A stretch of 20,589 nt of DNA from CAZKXU01 sp964556665 (lineage in GTDB: Bacteria; Bdellovibrionota_C; UBA2361; CAZKXU01): assembly GCA_964556665.1 (NCBI GenBank), contig CAZKXU010000062.1, positions 1 through 20,589 of the forward strand, in the 5' to 3' direction. Made by a program: the position numbers and the translations under genes. This document shows, one piece after another, positions 1-8,583 of this stretch. How positions within the stretch are numbered: the stretch's first letter is position 1; every line of letters starts with the position of its first letter. The notes under the pieces were generated by a model. It had not been told where the DNA came from, did not search any database, and saw nothing but the letters and a program-made list of their open reading frames with translations.

Positions 1-2
1 TT

Positions 3-644
3 GTAGTGGACGCTCAGCGATTTTATCCAACAACACAGCCTCACCCATCACCTGATCCAAAGATGTTCGTACAGTTACTCATAGATAATTCCGGTTCTAT
101 GGCTGGTCCTAAAATGGAAGAGTCTCTAAAGACTGCTATCTTCTGGGGCCGTGTACTTAAGCATTTCAAAATCCCATTTTCTATCAAACTATTTGGTGCA
201 CGAGTTACAGAGATAATGAGTCTAGATCAGGACTATGATGAAACCCGTCTTCATATCAAAGCAAATCTAATGCAGCGAGCTGTTGCTAATGAGGGATGTA
301 CAGATATCAGTGAGCCGTTAGAGCGAGCCTATGATCAGATGCAAGTTGCGCAAAGAGCACACCCAGAGTCATTTGGAGCTGTATTTGTAATCTCTGACAG
401 CGGTGCAAATGCTGGAAAGGTAGGAGGAGATCTAAAACGTCTGATTTCAAAGATGCAGCAGGATTTTTTAGTGATGAATTTCATTCTCAGTGAATCTAAG
501 GGCGAAATCAATCAAGCATATCAATACTTTGGTGAGAAAAATGTGGTTGCTCCTAAATCTTTTGCAGAGCTGCCAAATGAAGCTTTTAGAGTCTTGCGAG
601 TAACTTTGGGAAAAATACTTAAGGCAAGAAGCGCAGAAAACTAA
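3..644 (+). CDS. VWA-domain protein, partner of the downstream AAA+ ATPase (probably 5'-truncated by the window edge)
   Basis: This is a von Willebrand factor A domain protein. VWA proteins of this kind bind Mg2+ through a MIDAS site and act with MoxR-type AAA+ ATPases in metal insertion or protein-complex remodelling, usually in the cytoplasm. Numbering from the GTG at 6, a complete MIDAS is visible: DNSGS at residues 27-31 after a hydrophobic strand (VQLLI), a Thr at 99 in CTDIS, and Asp131 in VISDSG. About 212 residues are visible and no transmembrane segment is seen. The frame is open to the left edge, and the residues before the VWA domain are Pro/Gln-rich and linker-like. The visible part is therefore probably the C-terminal domain of a longer protein, with GTG at 6 a less likely start. 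The gene ends 17 bases before the AAA+ gene, so the two are probably co-transcribed. The VWA call is firm; the substrate is unknown. Confidence 0.85.
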   Translation, partial: VVDAQRFYPTTQPHPSPDPKMFVQLLIDNSGSMAGPKMEESLKTAIFWGRVLKHFKIPFSIKLFGARVTEIMSLDQDYDETRLHIKANLMQRAVANEGCTDISEPLERAYDQMQVAQRAHPESFGAVFVISDSGANAGKVGGDLKRLISKMQQDFLVMNFILSESKGEINQAYQYFGEKNVVAPKSFAELPNEAFRVLRVTLGKILKARSAEN

Positions 645-650
645 GATACA

Positions 651-656
651 GGAGGT
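651..656 (+). promoter_or_regulatory. Strong Shine-Dalgarno site of the AAA+ gene
   Basis: AGGAGG lies 5 bases before the ATG at 662, in the short gap after the VWA gene. It fixes the AAA+ start and shows that this genome uses canonical ribosome-binding sites. That makes the leaderless-looking starts elsewhere in the window stand out. Confidence 0.75.
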
Positions 657-661
657 AATTT

Positions 662-3600
662 ATGCTAGCTGTGGCAGAATTGGTAGTTGGTGGCAGAGAA
701 GATAAAAATCCTCATGGAAAAATAATTAAGGAGGAGCATCCGTTAAGAGTTGGCGGTCAATCACTCACGCTTAGGGCTGCTGTAATGCCCACTGAATTCT
801 TTGAATATGCTGATGGTAAAATTCTGGAATTAGCCTGTGTAGGAAAATACGTATTAGTGCGTTACGAAGAGAAGGGGAAGTCTGGTTGGGTTGCATTTAA
901 TCAAAGTGGTGAAAAGATTGAATGCCAACAGAATTTTCCTGGAGTAGTTCTTTCTCATGCGCAGCTGTGCGCAGTTACGACAAGTTCTTCTAATAAGATC
1001 CCTCAAATCGTAATTTCTAATAGAGGAGAGGGGTATTCACTAGCTGATTTGATAAAAGAATATGGTTTGCCAAAATGGGAAAGAGAGGAATTAAAAAGAC
1101 AACTAACGCAGGCATACGAGGTAAAAACTAGATATCAGTATGGGGCCTCCGAGGATCTAAAGTGGCTTGATTTAAGGGCAGCACCGCAAAAACCTGATCC
1201 AGTAATTAATCTACCGTATATTTTACATAATGATGTTGCAGATCGAATAGTTATCTTTGAACGAGATGGTAAGTATGTTGTCTATCAGACAGCCGATGAA
1301 AAGGGGCAGGCCTTGCTTCCATCAGAGTGGAAGCGTCTTGACGTTGAGAGCCCAGAATCGATTGTTAGTAGCTTTCCACGAATAGCCGGACTATTAAACG
1401 TTCACTTAAACGCCGGCAAATATAAAGCAATTGATGATACACCATACGGAGTTTTATTAGAGAGGGGGCTTGTTAAGGTAGTAAAACTTGCAAATGAAGA
1501 ATTAGCCTTTTCCGACGCGGCTGTCGGCTATGTCGCAGCAATTAAGGGGAAGACAAAAAACCTATTCTTTTTTTCTAAAAAAGACGGCGCAACCACTATA
1601 AATAGAATCGATCTTGATAAACTTGTAGGTATTAATACTGCTATTGAATCAAGAAAACTTCCGATTAAGGGTGAGCTTTTAGAGATTAAGTTAGATAGTA
1701 ACTCTAATTTCCTCTTTGCTGTTACTCTCGAGCAGGGGCAGAAACGGATGAGCGTTATCGAGAGTGATACTTTAAATGTTGTATTAGAGGTTCCAGATGT
1801 TAGTGAAAAATTTGATTTTGATGTTGATGGCAATGTTTATTTTGTAGATTCACAGGGAAAGCTTCGTCTAATCCAAACTAATCTAAAAGAGATTCCAGTA
1901 GGAGGATTAGATGCTTATCGTAAAGAGAGGCAGACCCATTTAGTTGCTTTAGATCAGGCTTTACCTACTTTGGAGCTGCCAAAGGCCCGTATTCGGTATA
2001 AAGCACAGCCTCCTAAGTCAACTAGTGAAGGTGCTGTACTAGAGTCTTCCAAGAAGCGTCTACTGGATTTAGTAAGGCCAGAGTTGGCAGCAGCAAATTC
2101 TCTCGAAGCAATTTCCTTAGTTGAAGCTCGTATTGAGAAATTAAAGGAGGATCCTACATTATCGAAATTTCCAGAGATCTTCATACCTGTAGTAAGAATG
2201 GTCGCTGAGCGTATTGATACAGTACGAGTAGCGCAGTTTGAAACTACAATGCAGAGCTTTAGAGAGAGTTTGCCGGAGCTTGATACCGCAGAGGAATTAG
2301 CACGACTTGACCTTGCATATGTTGATCTTTGTAAGCAACGCCGTCAATTAGTTATAGTAGATGTTGTTGCTAGAGAACGAGTGGACTCAGCTCTTAAAAC
2401 CATAGCAAAAGATGTAGACAAAGCTAAAGAAGCGGTTAAGGGAGAGCTAAGTGCGTCAATTCAGGGCAGATTAGATAGATTAAATAGACTAATTGGTAGT
2501 GCAAGTAATCTTGGAGAGCTAAATGCCATACAAGGTAGTGATGAAGCTGTTGAATTTTCCCGCTTACTTTGCTTAGTGTCGGATCCGGCTGAGCATAGCA
2601 AGTGGCAATCCAGCTATGACCAAGCTCTTTTTCAAAGGAAAAGCGATCTAGAGCGAGAAACAGAAATTGCAGCTGAACGTGAACGCATCCGCTTAGCTAA
2701 GATTCTTGAGGAGAGTCGTGCTATACTAGAAGATCTAGAGATAAGCCTAGGAATAGTAAAAAATGCAGCAGATCTGCTCGTATTAAGACGCACAAGCCCT
2801 TTAGTCATTAAACATAGCGCCAAAATTCTAGCCTTGCCTGAGGACCTGAGACGCGTCGAGCAGGATAAGTTAGACGGGCTATTCACAGCTAAAAAGAAAA
2901 CTATAGATGGGAAAGTAATTCTACAATCACCAACCGCAGCAAATGAGGCAAACTTTGGACATGAAGTCTTTCCTATATATAAAGAGACGACTTTAGTTTG
3001 GCAGCCAAAAGTAGAGGCATTCAAAGACGAAGCTGTTGGACAGCTAGTTTATGTAAGTAATCACGGTAGAGTATTTAAGCCTGATATTGAGCCAGTTCCA
3101 ATTAGCATTGAAGATGAAGCTACTAAAAAAGCAATTGCCTTAACCCGAGTTAAAGCTGCGCAGTATTTCGAGCGTCAAAAACACCGGCCAGTGCAGATGA
3201 ATCCACTTTGGGTAGTAAATGATTATTATCGTGAGGTGCTTAGTGATCTAGCACGTATGGCGAAGCTACAAACACCAGAATGGATGGGTAGAGGCATTTG
3301 TATATTAGAGGGAGAGGCTGGTGTGGGCAAGAACGTAGTTATTCATATGTTCTGTCATTTTACCAATCGTCAGGAGATTACTTTCTCCTGTAACGGGCAG
3401 ACTGAAAAAGAGGATTTGATGTATGCTTTTCATTACGATCCTAAGAAAGGAACCTACTATGTTGACTCTCGCTTAATCGAGATGATACAGACACCTGGCA
3501 CTGTAATTACCTTTGATGAAATAAATGCACTTCCACCACCGCTTGCTAAATTTCTTAATCCTCTCTTTGGAGAGGATCGATGCTTAAATCTACCTGACGG

Positions 3601-4150
3601 GCGTGTAATTAAAGCGCACCCAAGCGTGCTATTTTTTGGAGCAATGAATCCTTCAAGTTATTTGGGAGTAACTAAACTTTCCCCTGAGGTCAAGTCCCGT
3701 GCGATGTTCATGCTAATGGATTATCCAGATGAGAAATATTCCAAGAGCGGGAAGTATGCTCCATATGAAGCTGAGATTTTAGCTCAGTATATGAAACATG
3801 CGTCGAAACTATCACAGAGTGAATTTTATCAGTTGTGGGATTACCTAGTAAATGGCGACAAGACCAATGGAGGAGATCGCCTTTTAAATAGGGAAATTGA
3901 AAAGGAAGTGGTAGGTATTTACCAGATAGTAAGATGTGCTAATCGCATCCGTGCTGCATACCAGAATTACAAAACAGGACGGAGTACGGAGATGGTCAAT
4001 TTTGTTTTCTCACTCAGAGAAACTACCACGATCGCAATGATCATGCATGCGTTTTCCTCACCTAAGGAGGCGATTAAAAATGTAGTTATACCTAAAATCG
4101 AAGATCCAGAGGAGCGTGATCGAGTACGATTAATTATTGAGCAGGTATAA
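662..4150 (+). CDS. Large MoxR/dynein-related AAA+ ATPase with long N-terminal and coiled-coil regions
   Basis: This 1162-residue protein has an AAA+ domain only in its C-terminal quarter. Walker A is GEAGVGKN at residues 884-891. Walker B is ITFDEINA, with the acidic pair D952-E953. Sensor 1 is GAMNPSS with N996, and SPEVKSRAMF follows as the likely arginine-finger region. These resemble MoxR and dynein-related (AAA_5) ATPases, which remodel protein complexes with VWA partners such as the one encoded just upstream. Residues 1 to about 430 are rich in short beta-strand-like repeats and could be a beta-propeller, but I cannot name the family. Residues of about 440-790 are highly charged and helical, with a strong coiled-coil look around the Glu/Arg-rich stretch near 660-700. 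An oddity is that the P-loop has Asn where Ser or Thr normally follows the Lys. No signal peptide or membrane segment is seen, so the protein is probably cytoplasmic. Confidence 0.85.
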   Translation: MLAVAELVVGGREDKNPHGKIIKEEHPLRVGGQSLTLRAAVMPTEFFEYADGKILELACVGKYVLVRYEEKGKSGWVAFNQSGEKIECQQNFPGVVLSHAQLCAVTTSSSNKIPQIVISNRGEGYSLADLIKEYGLPKWEREELKRQLTQAYEVKTRYQYGASEDLKWLDLRAAPQKPDPVINLPYILHNDVADRIVIFERDGKYVVYQTADEKGQALLPSEWKRLDVESPESIVSSFPRIAGLLNVHLNAGKYKAIDDTPYGVLLERGLVKVVKLANEELAFSDAAVGYVAAIKGKTKNLFFFSKKDGATTINRIDLDKLVGINTAIESRKLPIKGELLEIKLDSNSNFLFAVTLEQGQKRMSVIESDTLNVVLEVPDVSEKFDFDVDGNVYFVDSQGKLRLIQTNLKEIPVGGLDAYRKERQTHLVALDQALPTLELPKARIRYKAQPPKSTSEGAVLESSKKRLLDLVRPELAAANSLEAISLVEARIEKLKEDPTLSKFPEIFIPVVRMVAERIDTVRVAQFETTMQSFRESLPELDTAEELARLDLAYVDLCKQRRQLVIVDVVARERVDSALKTIAKDVDKAKEAVKGELSASIQGRLDRLNRLIGSASNLGELNAIQGSDEAVEFSRLLCLVSDPAEHSKWQSSYDQALFQRKSDLERETEIAAERERIRLAKILEESRAILEDLEISLGIVKNAADLLVLRRTSPLVIKHSAKILALPEDLRRVEQDKLDGLFTAKKKTIDGKVILQSPTAANEANFGHEVFPIYKETTLVWQPKVEAFKDEAVGQLVYVSNHGRVFKPDIEPVPISIEDEATKKAIALTRVKAAQYFERQKHRPVQMNPLWVVNDYYREVLSDLARMAKLQTPEWMGRGICILEGEAGVGKNVVIHMFCHFTNRQEITFSCNGQTEKEDLMYAFHYDPKKGTYYVDSRLIEMIQTPGTVITFDEINALPPPLAKFLNPLFGEDRCLNLPDGRVIKAHPSVLFFGAMNPSSYLGVTKLSPEVKSRAMFMLMDYPDEKYSKSGKYAPYEAEILAQYMKHASKLSQSEFYQLWDYLVNGDKTNGGDRLLNREIEKEVVGIYQIVRCANRIRAAYQNYKTGRSTEMVNFVFSLRETTTIAMIMHAFSSPKEAIKNVVIPKIEDPEERDRVRLIIEQV

Positions 4151-4195
4151 TTAGTAATATATTGACAGCTAAAAATTGAATCATAATTGCTTCTC

Positions 4196-5467
4196 TTAAA
4201 TTACCTGTTCTAAATATGCGCTCTCCTTGAGGAAGCGCCCTGCTTTTGAAATCGGCACCATCTTATCTCTTGTTCCGATCTCTACAATATCCATCTTGGA
4301 TTCTATTGCGTCATATACACCTCCTACTCCAAGTGCATCAAACAGTTTCACTCCTAACACCTTTTCTGCTTTTACAAAGGCCCTTACCTTAGCGGCATTT
4401 CCAAATCCACTTGACAACACTATTTTGACCCTCTGATAGTTAGCCTTATCTAAAGCTATACGTAATGCATAAACTGCGCTTATTGTAACTCCATTTCCAT
4501 ACCAGAACTTTGCATCAGGATCGTCTGCTGCAACAAAAGGAAGACCTTGGGCTCTTAATTTTTGAGCCTCCTCACAATCAGCTGTAGGCAGAGCTGCCTC
4601 TGCTATATTTTCACCACAGGTATCAACACGTACAAAATGAAGATCTTCACCAAGCGCATTGGCAACTGCTAGGGAGTCCGTTATCTCTCGGTTTCTATAA
4701 TCTATTAACGCGATGCGCGGAACTTTCTTATCTATGATCCTATCAAACGCCTTGGTGGCTTCTACCACTGCATTCTCTCTCCCAAAATAATAGGCATAAA
4801 TATTCTCGAGTGCGTGAGGAATAGTACCTACCCCTACCTTGCCTACCTGTGCTGCGCCAATATCTGTTGATGACTCTGTTGCACCTCCCAAAAAAGCAGC
4901 TGCGCTTATAACCTTATCCTCACGAAAGTCCCAATGACGAGGGCCCATGTAAATTATCGGCCTGCCCTCCGCTGCATTTACTACTGCACGCATTCTATTT
5001 GTAACATCAGGTAAGCTTATAGTAGAGTCAGGTCTAGTGGCTCTAGTAGTAGCCCCTGCGATCACTCCAAGGTACATCGTTTCGAGTGCAGCGATATCTT
5101 GAAAGGGAGCAATAACTCGCATTACTACATCCCCAGGACGAAATGGAGCACCATCCTGTAAGGCAAATATTTTTCCTCCGTGCTTAACAATATCAGAATA
5201 TTTTGTAATTATTGCGATAGCTTCATCAAGTCCACCAACAATCCCTGGTCCCTTTCTTATACATATTTGCGCATTTACCCAGGGATTTAACCCGTCAGCC
5301 TTTAAGATTTCCGTGGTTCTTAAAAAATATTTATCATTATATGGTTGGTAATCTTTTGGCAAATACGTTCCCAGTTTTGCTATATTTGCTAGCCTGTTGT
5401 TTTTGACTTCGAGTGCTCTACTTCCAAATTGTTGAGGTTGCCCACTTCCTGTATGCTCTAAATTCAT
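4196..5467 (-). CDS. pncB: Nicotinate phosphoribosyltransferase
   Basis: The likely enzyme converts nicotinate and PRPP to nicotinate mononucleotide, the entry step of NAD salvage, in the cytoplasm. At 423 residues it is in the usual size range. Recognisable family features are an N-terminal segment with NDKYFLRT, the IIYMGPRHWDF segment that follows the first half of the barrel, GTIPHALENIYAYYF (the conserved G-T-x-P-H-A/S-L motif), LIDYRN in the barrel, and a VLSSGFGNAAKV phosphate-binding-like strand near the C-terminus. The sequence looks closer to the shorter archaeal/bacterial type than to E. coli PncB. ATG at 5467 is preceded by AGGGA at suitable spacing. The gene is convergent with the AAA+ gene, with only 45 bases between the stops and no clear terminator there. 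A nicotinamide phosphoribosyltransferase of the same superfamily is the main alternative. Confidence 0.85.
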   Translation of the reverse strand: MNLEHTGSGQPQQFGSRALEVKNNRLANIAKLGTYLPKDYQPYNDKYFLRTTEILKADGLNPWVNAQICIRKGPGIVGGLDEAIAIITKYSDIVKHGGKIFALQDGAPFRPGDVVMRVIAPFQDIAALETMYLGVIAGATTRATRPDSTISLPDVTNRMRAVVNAAEGRPIIYMGPRHWDFREDKVISAAAFLGGATESSTDIGAAQVGKVGVGTIPHALENIYAYYFGRENAVVEATKAFDRIIDKKVPRIALIDYRNREITDSLAVANALGEDLHFVRVDTCGENIAEAALPTADCEEAQKLRAQGLPFVAADDPDAKFWYGNGVTISAVYALRIALDKANYQRVKIVLSSGFGNAAKVRAFVKAEKVLGVKLFDALGVGGVYDAIESKMDIVEIGTRDKMVPISKAGRFLKESAYLEQVI

Positions 5468-5776
5468 ATTTTAGTTCCCTAAGAATTCTTAAAGTTCTAA
5501 AGATATGTTTGTATATATTTAGTGCATCTCGAAAATAATTATAAATATTATCAGTTATTAGCTTTAAATCTGCTAATAACTAGATTTAGCTTTAGATGTA
5601 ATCACATACACGCAAAGCTTGTTGGTAGTCTTTTTGAATATTGCTTATTCATACTTAAGCAATTTAGTTTGGCTAAAACTTATTATAGTGTCTGATTTTA
5701 TATGGAATGTAGCAGACATGTGCCATGCAGTGCCGCGTTACGCGCAGACTTAAGGTGGCTCCTGGACAGAAACTAA
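5468..5776. other. AT-rich intergenic region upstream of pncB and downstream of the sspB-like gene
   Basis: This stretch of about 300 bases holds no convincing gene. It contains the pncB ribosome-binding site, a perfect 10-bp inverted repeat (listed separately) and a second 7-bp inverted repeat, TTGCTTA/TAAGCAA at 5641-5662 with an 8-base loop. The pncB promoter must lie here. No T-tract terminator was seen after the sspB-like stop. Confidence 0.5.
5553..5581. repeat. Perfect 10-bp inverted repeat upstream of pncB (operator or RNA hairpin candidate)
   Basis: AGTTATTAGC at 5553-5562 is followed by a 9-base spacer and its exact reverse complement GCTAATAACT at 5572-5581. It sits about 90-115 bases upstream of the pncB start. 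It could bind a dimeric repressor controlling NAD salvage or form a leader hairpin. It has no adjacent T-tract, so a terminator is unlikely. The repeat is seen directly; the function is inference. Confidence 0.55.
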
Positions 5777-6256
5777 TTATTTTACCCTGCGCAGATGACC
5801 TTTTCTTATCTCTTTCTTTGCCGGTGCTTGTGTTGATTCAGCGGAGATGCTCTGAGCTTCTAGCGGCTGAGGTGTTTTTGGCTCCTCCTTAGGCGGGAAT
5901 TTCAGCAGCTGTTCAAGTACTTCAGCGGGCGTACTCTCGGGCCAGATAAAATTCTTACCGTTGTGGCTTGTTAGCCCCCAAACTGCCTTAAGCGGGATAA
6001 CACAGGAGAAGTACTTATCTCCAAATAGTAAGTCAGTTACAATCTTGCTTTTCTGAACCTCGATACCGCCGCGGAAAAGACGGCTCAGTTTGAGCGTGAC
6101 TGAATTATTAGCCATGAGATGCTCTGGCAAAGTAGTACCGGCAATACTAGGAGCGAGGTGCACCAAAACATACTCTTCTTCAAGATGTTTGTTTACTGCC
6201 TCATATTTTTCCTTTGTAAGAGCGTCCATTTTAGTTGAATTTTTACTATTTTCCAT
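5777..6256 (-). CDS. SspB-like ClpXP adaptor
   Basis: This 159-residue protein resembles the SspB family, whose members tether ssrA-tagged and other substrates to the ClpXP protease in the cytoplasm. The substrate-binding core is visible. A strand-rich segment with VLVHLAPSIAGTTLPEHL near residues 31-48 matches the family's H-x-x-P-x-x-x-G-x-x-x-P pattern. It is followed by SVTLKLSRLFRGG, then a FSCVIPLKAVWGL segment matching the F-x-C-x-V-P-x-x-A-V-[FW] pattern, and a final W-P segment. The C-terminus is a Pro/Gln/Ala-rich tail ending in basic residues (ending HLRRVK), in the position of the flexible tail that docks ClpX in known SspB proteins. ATG at 6256 overlaps the end of the upstream exported-protein gene by 11 bases, which indicates translational coupling. 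A Met at residue 10 is an alternative start. The family call is fairly firm by pattern, although overall identity looks low. Confidence 0.72.
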   Translation of the reverse strand: MENSKNSTKMDALTKEKYEAVNKHLEEEYVLVHLAPSIAGTTLPEHLMANNSVTLKLSRLFRGGIEVQKSKIVTDLLFGDKYFSCVIPLKAVWGLTSHNGKNFIWPESTPAEVLEQLLKFPPKEEPKTPQPLEAQSISAESTQAPAKKEIRKGHLRRVK

Positions 6257-7043
6257 GGCGTAGTGATTCTATCTCCTTATCTCTAATACTCAATAGTTCA
6301 CGTAGTTGAACTATCTCTTTTGTTAGATCTTGTACAAGCGACTCAAGTTCTTTATTTTTACTTTCCTTGGCATCTTCATGAGAACTGTCAGTCGTATTCG
6401 GCTGCGGATAGTCCTCACCGTTGGCCCAGGCCCATATAGTTTCAATCACAAAAGCAGCCGAACGGAGCTCCGAAACTAGAGAGACTTTTGATTGTAAGCG
6501 TGCGCTGCTAGGAAAAACAAGTGCTAGGGTAGGTGAGAGTTGTTGAGAATCTGTACCTTTGTCAAAAAATATCTTTATTGGGAATATAATCTTGGTAGGT
6601 AGTATTTTGTTCTCTGACACAGGGCTGCTCTCGTTAGTTGACAACGATGTTGCCTCTGGCGCAGGTTCGACGGATTTTCCCTTGGATTTAATGTATACCT
6701 TTAAGCTATTAAGACTAGGAGTAGCACTGACTAGAGATGGGCTGCTTAGATTGAGGACTAGATCTGTTAAGCTTCCGCGTCTTACCTGTCTTAATGAGGA
6801 GATTAGAGAAGGTGGTGCAGAAGAGTCGTTTTGAATAAAAGTTGTGTCCACCCCAGAGATACGCACACTTGTTCCATCAGTGCTTGGGTTTACAATAAGC
6901 TTCTCGCTTTGAGATCCGTTTAGAATTATTACTACGTGACTGCCACCATAACCGCGTAACTGATATTTAATTTCAGACGCGTAAGTCGAGCTTACGAAGA
7001 AGAAGGTTGCTACAACGATTTTTTTAAGAGTTGATATCTTCAT
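6246..7043 (-). CDS. Exported protein with AMIN-like domain and C-terminal coiled coil
   Basis: This 265-residue protein starts with a clear Sec signal peptide: MKIS, two Lys, a hydrophobic core (IVVATFFFV), and a likely cleavage after SSTYA. Residues of about 25-115 alternate short strands, with a QVRRG-x-L-T-D-L-V-L-N-L pattern and a VYIKSKG end. This resembles AMIN domains, which bind peptidoglycan or secretin-associated surfaces in the periplasm. A Ser/Pro/Thr-rich linker follows. A second strand-rich patch around 145-180 ends in IETIWAWANGEDYPQ. The last 45 residues form a strong coiled coil with repeated Glu/Leu (LVQDLTKEIVQLRELL). It is divergent from the kinase gene and overlaps the SspB-like gene. 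AMIN membership is a pattern judgement and could be wrong; export is well supported. Confidence 0.6.
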   Translation of the reverse strand: MKISTLKKIVVATFFFVSSTYASEIKYQLRGYGGSHVVIILNGSQSEKLIVNPSTDGTSVRISGVDTTFIQNDSSAPPSLISSLRQVRRGSLTDLVLNLSSPSLVSATPSLNSLKVYIKSKGKSVEPAPEATSLSTNESSPVSENKILPTKIIFPIKIFFDKGTDSQQLSPTLALVFPSSARLQSKVSLVSELRSAAFVIETIWAWANGEDYPQPNTTDSSHEDAKESKNKELESLVQDLTKEIVQLRELLSIRDKEIESLRHGK

Positions 7044-7236
7044 CTAACCTATTTAAGTCCTTACGTAATTGATGAGTGCTAGGCGGTGAAAGATTGTAAT
7101 ATCTCGCCTGTTTTATGCTTGCAAACGTGAGTTTGGAATTCATTGTCAGGTCAAGAGAAAACAGTAATCTGTCGATCTTATGAACAGGGGTAAGTCGTGA
7201 AACTTACTTATAATATCTGTATTTATCTAAAAGACG
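7044..7236. promoter_or_regulatory. Divergent promoter region between the AMIN-like gene and the kinase operon
   Basis: This 193-base spacer must hold both outward promoters. A perfect TATAAT at 7209-7214 on the plus strand lies 22 bases before the kinase ATG, giving a predicted leader of about 16 bases. I see no convincing -35 hexamer at standard spacing. The kinase start has only a weak AAAAGA ribosome-binding match. No clear minus-strand promoter was identified. Confidence 0.45.
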
Positions 7237-8583
7237 ATGAACAACCTTGAGCCCGGTGCCGTATTCGGCGGGCGATATGAAATACTCCGTTGCATCGGAG
7301 CAGGCGGAATGGGAGCAGTCTATTTAGCCTGCGATCCGCGCCATAGGGATTTTCTTGTCTCGCTAAAAGTTCTGTATCCGGGTGTGATTCGAACCCGTGA
7401 GGCACGCGACCGATTTCGAAATGAGATAGTCGCATCATATAAAGTCAATCACCGTAATGTTGTGCGCGCTTATGAGTATTTTGATGAGCAGGATTTTCAG
7501 GCTTATGCGATGGAGTATGTTGATGGGGGAGATCTCTCGACCTTTATGTCCAATGGACGAGTAGATCCAGCTCGGACAATAGATATTCTCAAACAGATAG
7601 CCTTAGGCCTAGATGCTATTCACAATGTAGGTATAGTACATCGCGATCTAAAACCGGAAAATATTCTTATAACTTCAAAGGGAGAGATAAAGATTAGTGA
7701 TTTTGGAGTGGCTCGTCTTAAGGGGACAATTAGCTTAACACAGGTAGGAGCAATGGTTGGAACCCCTAAATATGTATCTCCTGAATATATAGAGACAGGT
7801 GAATGTGATGAACGGGGAGATCTATTTGCAGTAGGGGTAATGGGATATGAATTAGTAAGTGGCCAATCTCCCTATCGAAGCGAGACAAAGATTTCCATGA
7901 TGATGGAACGCTTTAAGATTGATCCAGAAGCGCTTTTAGCCGAGGTTAAAGACTGCCCAGTCGAGCTGGCAAAGGTAATTAAAAAAGCGATGGCTGTAAA
8001 TTTGGCTGAGAGATATCAGAAGGCTAAAGATTTAGCAGTAGATTTGGAGTTGCTTCAAAGGGGAGAGCGACCCTCTTATGCCAATAATAATCTAGCTGAA
8101 CCGATAGACAGCACCGATACAGAAGACAATCTTACAGTTCCATCCTCGAAAATCAGCGAGAAAATCCTCTTCGACCAGGTGCCTCGGTATAATTGGAAGC
8201 GAACACTAATTCGTTGGCTGGCCATGATGATGGTGTTGATCTGTGTTGTCTCACTTTCGATCAGATTTTGGCAGGTTAAAAAATCGCACTTAAATTTCAT
8301 GCAGCTTCCAGTAGGCATATATAAAATTGAAACAAGCGGCGCACTCTCGGATAACAATAGCTATGATATAATTTTATGGCGGAGCGAGAAGGGTGCCTTT
8401 GCGCTATTGGGAAAAAGCCGCTGTGCGGTTTCAGAGATATCAGAGAGGGGTGAATTCAGCTGTGGTGAACTAACATTCAGGATAGAAATTAACTCAATTC
8501 AGGGGAAAAGAGCTATAGGTACGATTAAGGAATTAGGTTGGGGAACAGTAGGTACATGGAGCTTAAGTGAATATGTTGAATAG
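7237..8583 (+). CDS. Membrane-anchored Hanks-type Ser/Thr protein kinase with external C-terminal domain
   Basis: This 448-residue protein has a complete PknB-like kinase domain at residues of about 14-275. It shows a glycine-rich loop (GAGGMG, 21-26), the ATP-binding Lys44 in SLKVL, Glu63 as probable helix-C partner, the catalytic loop HRDLKPEN (135-142), DFG at 155-157, the P+1 region GTPKYVSPE (175-183), and Asp195 in GDLFAVG. The activation loop carries Thr and Ser residues suitable for autophosphorylation. A charged linker follows, then one membrane segment at about 328-345, preceded by basic residues. The remaining 100 or so residues form an outward-facing domain with two Cys and repeated strands (GIYKIE, FSCGELTFRIEI, GTIKELG, GTWSL), which I cannot assign. 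It is not a PASTA domain. The gene overlaps the next one. It probably senses an envelope signal and phosphorylates cytoplasmic targets. Confidence 0.93.
   Translation: MNNLEPGAVFGGRYEILRCIGAGGMGAVYLACDPRHRDFLVSLKVLYPGVIRTREARDRFRNEIVASYKVNHRNVVRAYEYFDEQDFQAYAMEYVDGGDLSTFMSNGRVDPARTIDILKQIALGLDAIHNVGIVHRDLKPENILITSKGEIKISDFGVARLKGTISLTQVGAMVGTPKYVSPEYIETGECDERGDLFAVGVMGYELVSGQSPYRSETKISMMMERFKIDPEALLAEVKDCPVELAKVIKKAMAVNLAERYQKAKDLAVDLELLQRGERPSYANNNLAEPIDSTDTEDNLTVPSSKISEKILFDQVPRYNWKRTLIRWLAMMMVLICVVSLSIRFWQVKKSHLNFMQLPVGIYKIETSGALSDNNSYDIILWRSEKGAFALLGKSRCAVSEISERGEFSCGELTFRIEINSIQGKRAIGTIKELGWGTVGTWSLSEYVE

Noticed and set aside
1528..3024. Minus-strand open frames of 76-130 codons inside the AAA+ gene
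   Set aside because: They are opposite-strand shadows of a gene with clear domain motifs, Ser/Arg-rich and without ribosome-binding sites.
4162..4189. TTGACA on the plus strand after the AAA+ gene, as a promoter antisense to pncB
   Set aside because: The best hexamer at allowed spacing (TAATTG) is a poor -10 match and the region is AT-rich, so it is likely chance.
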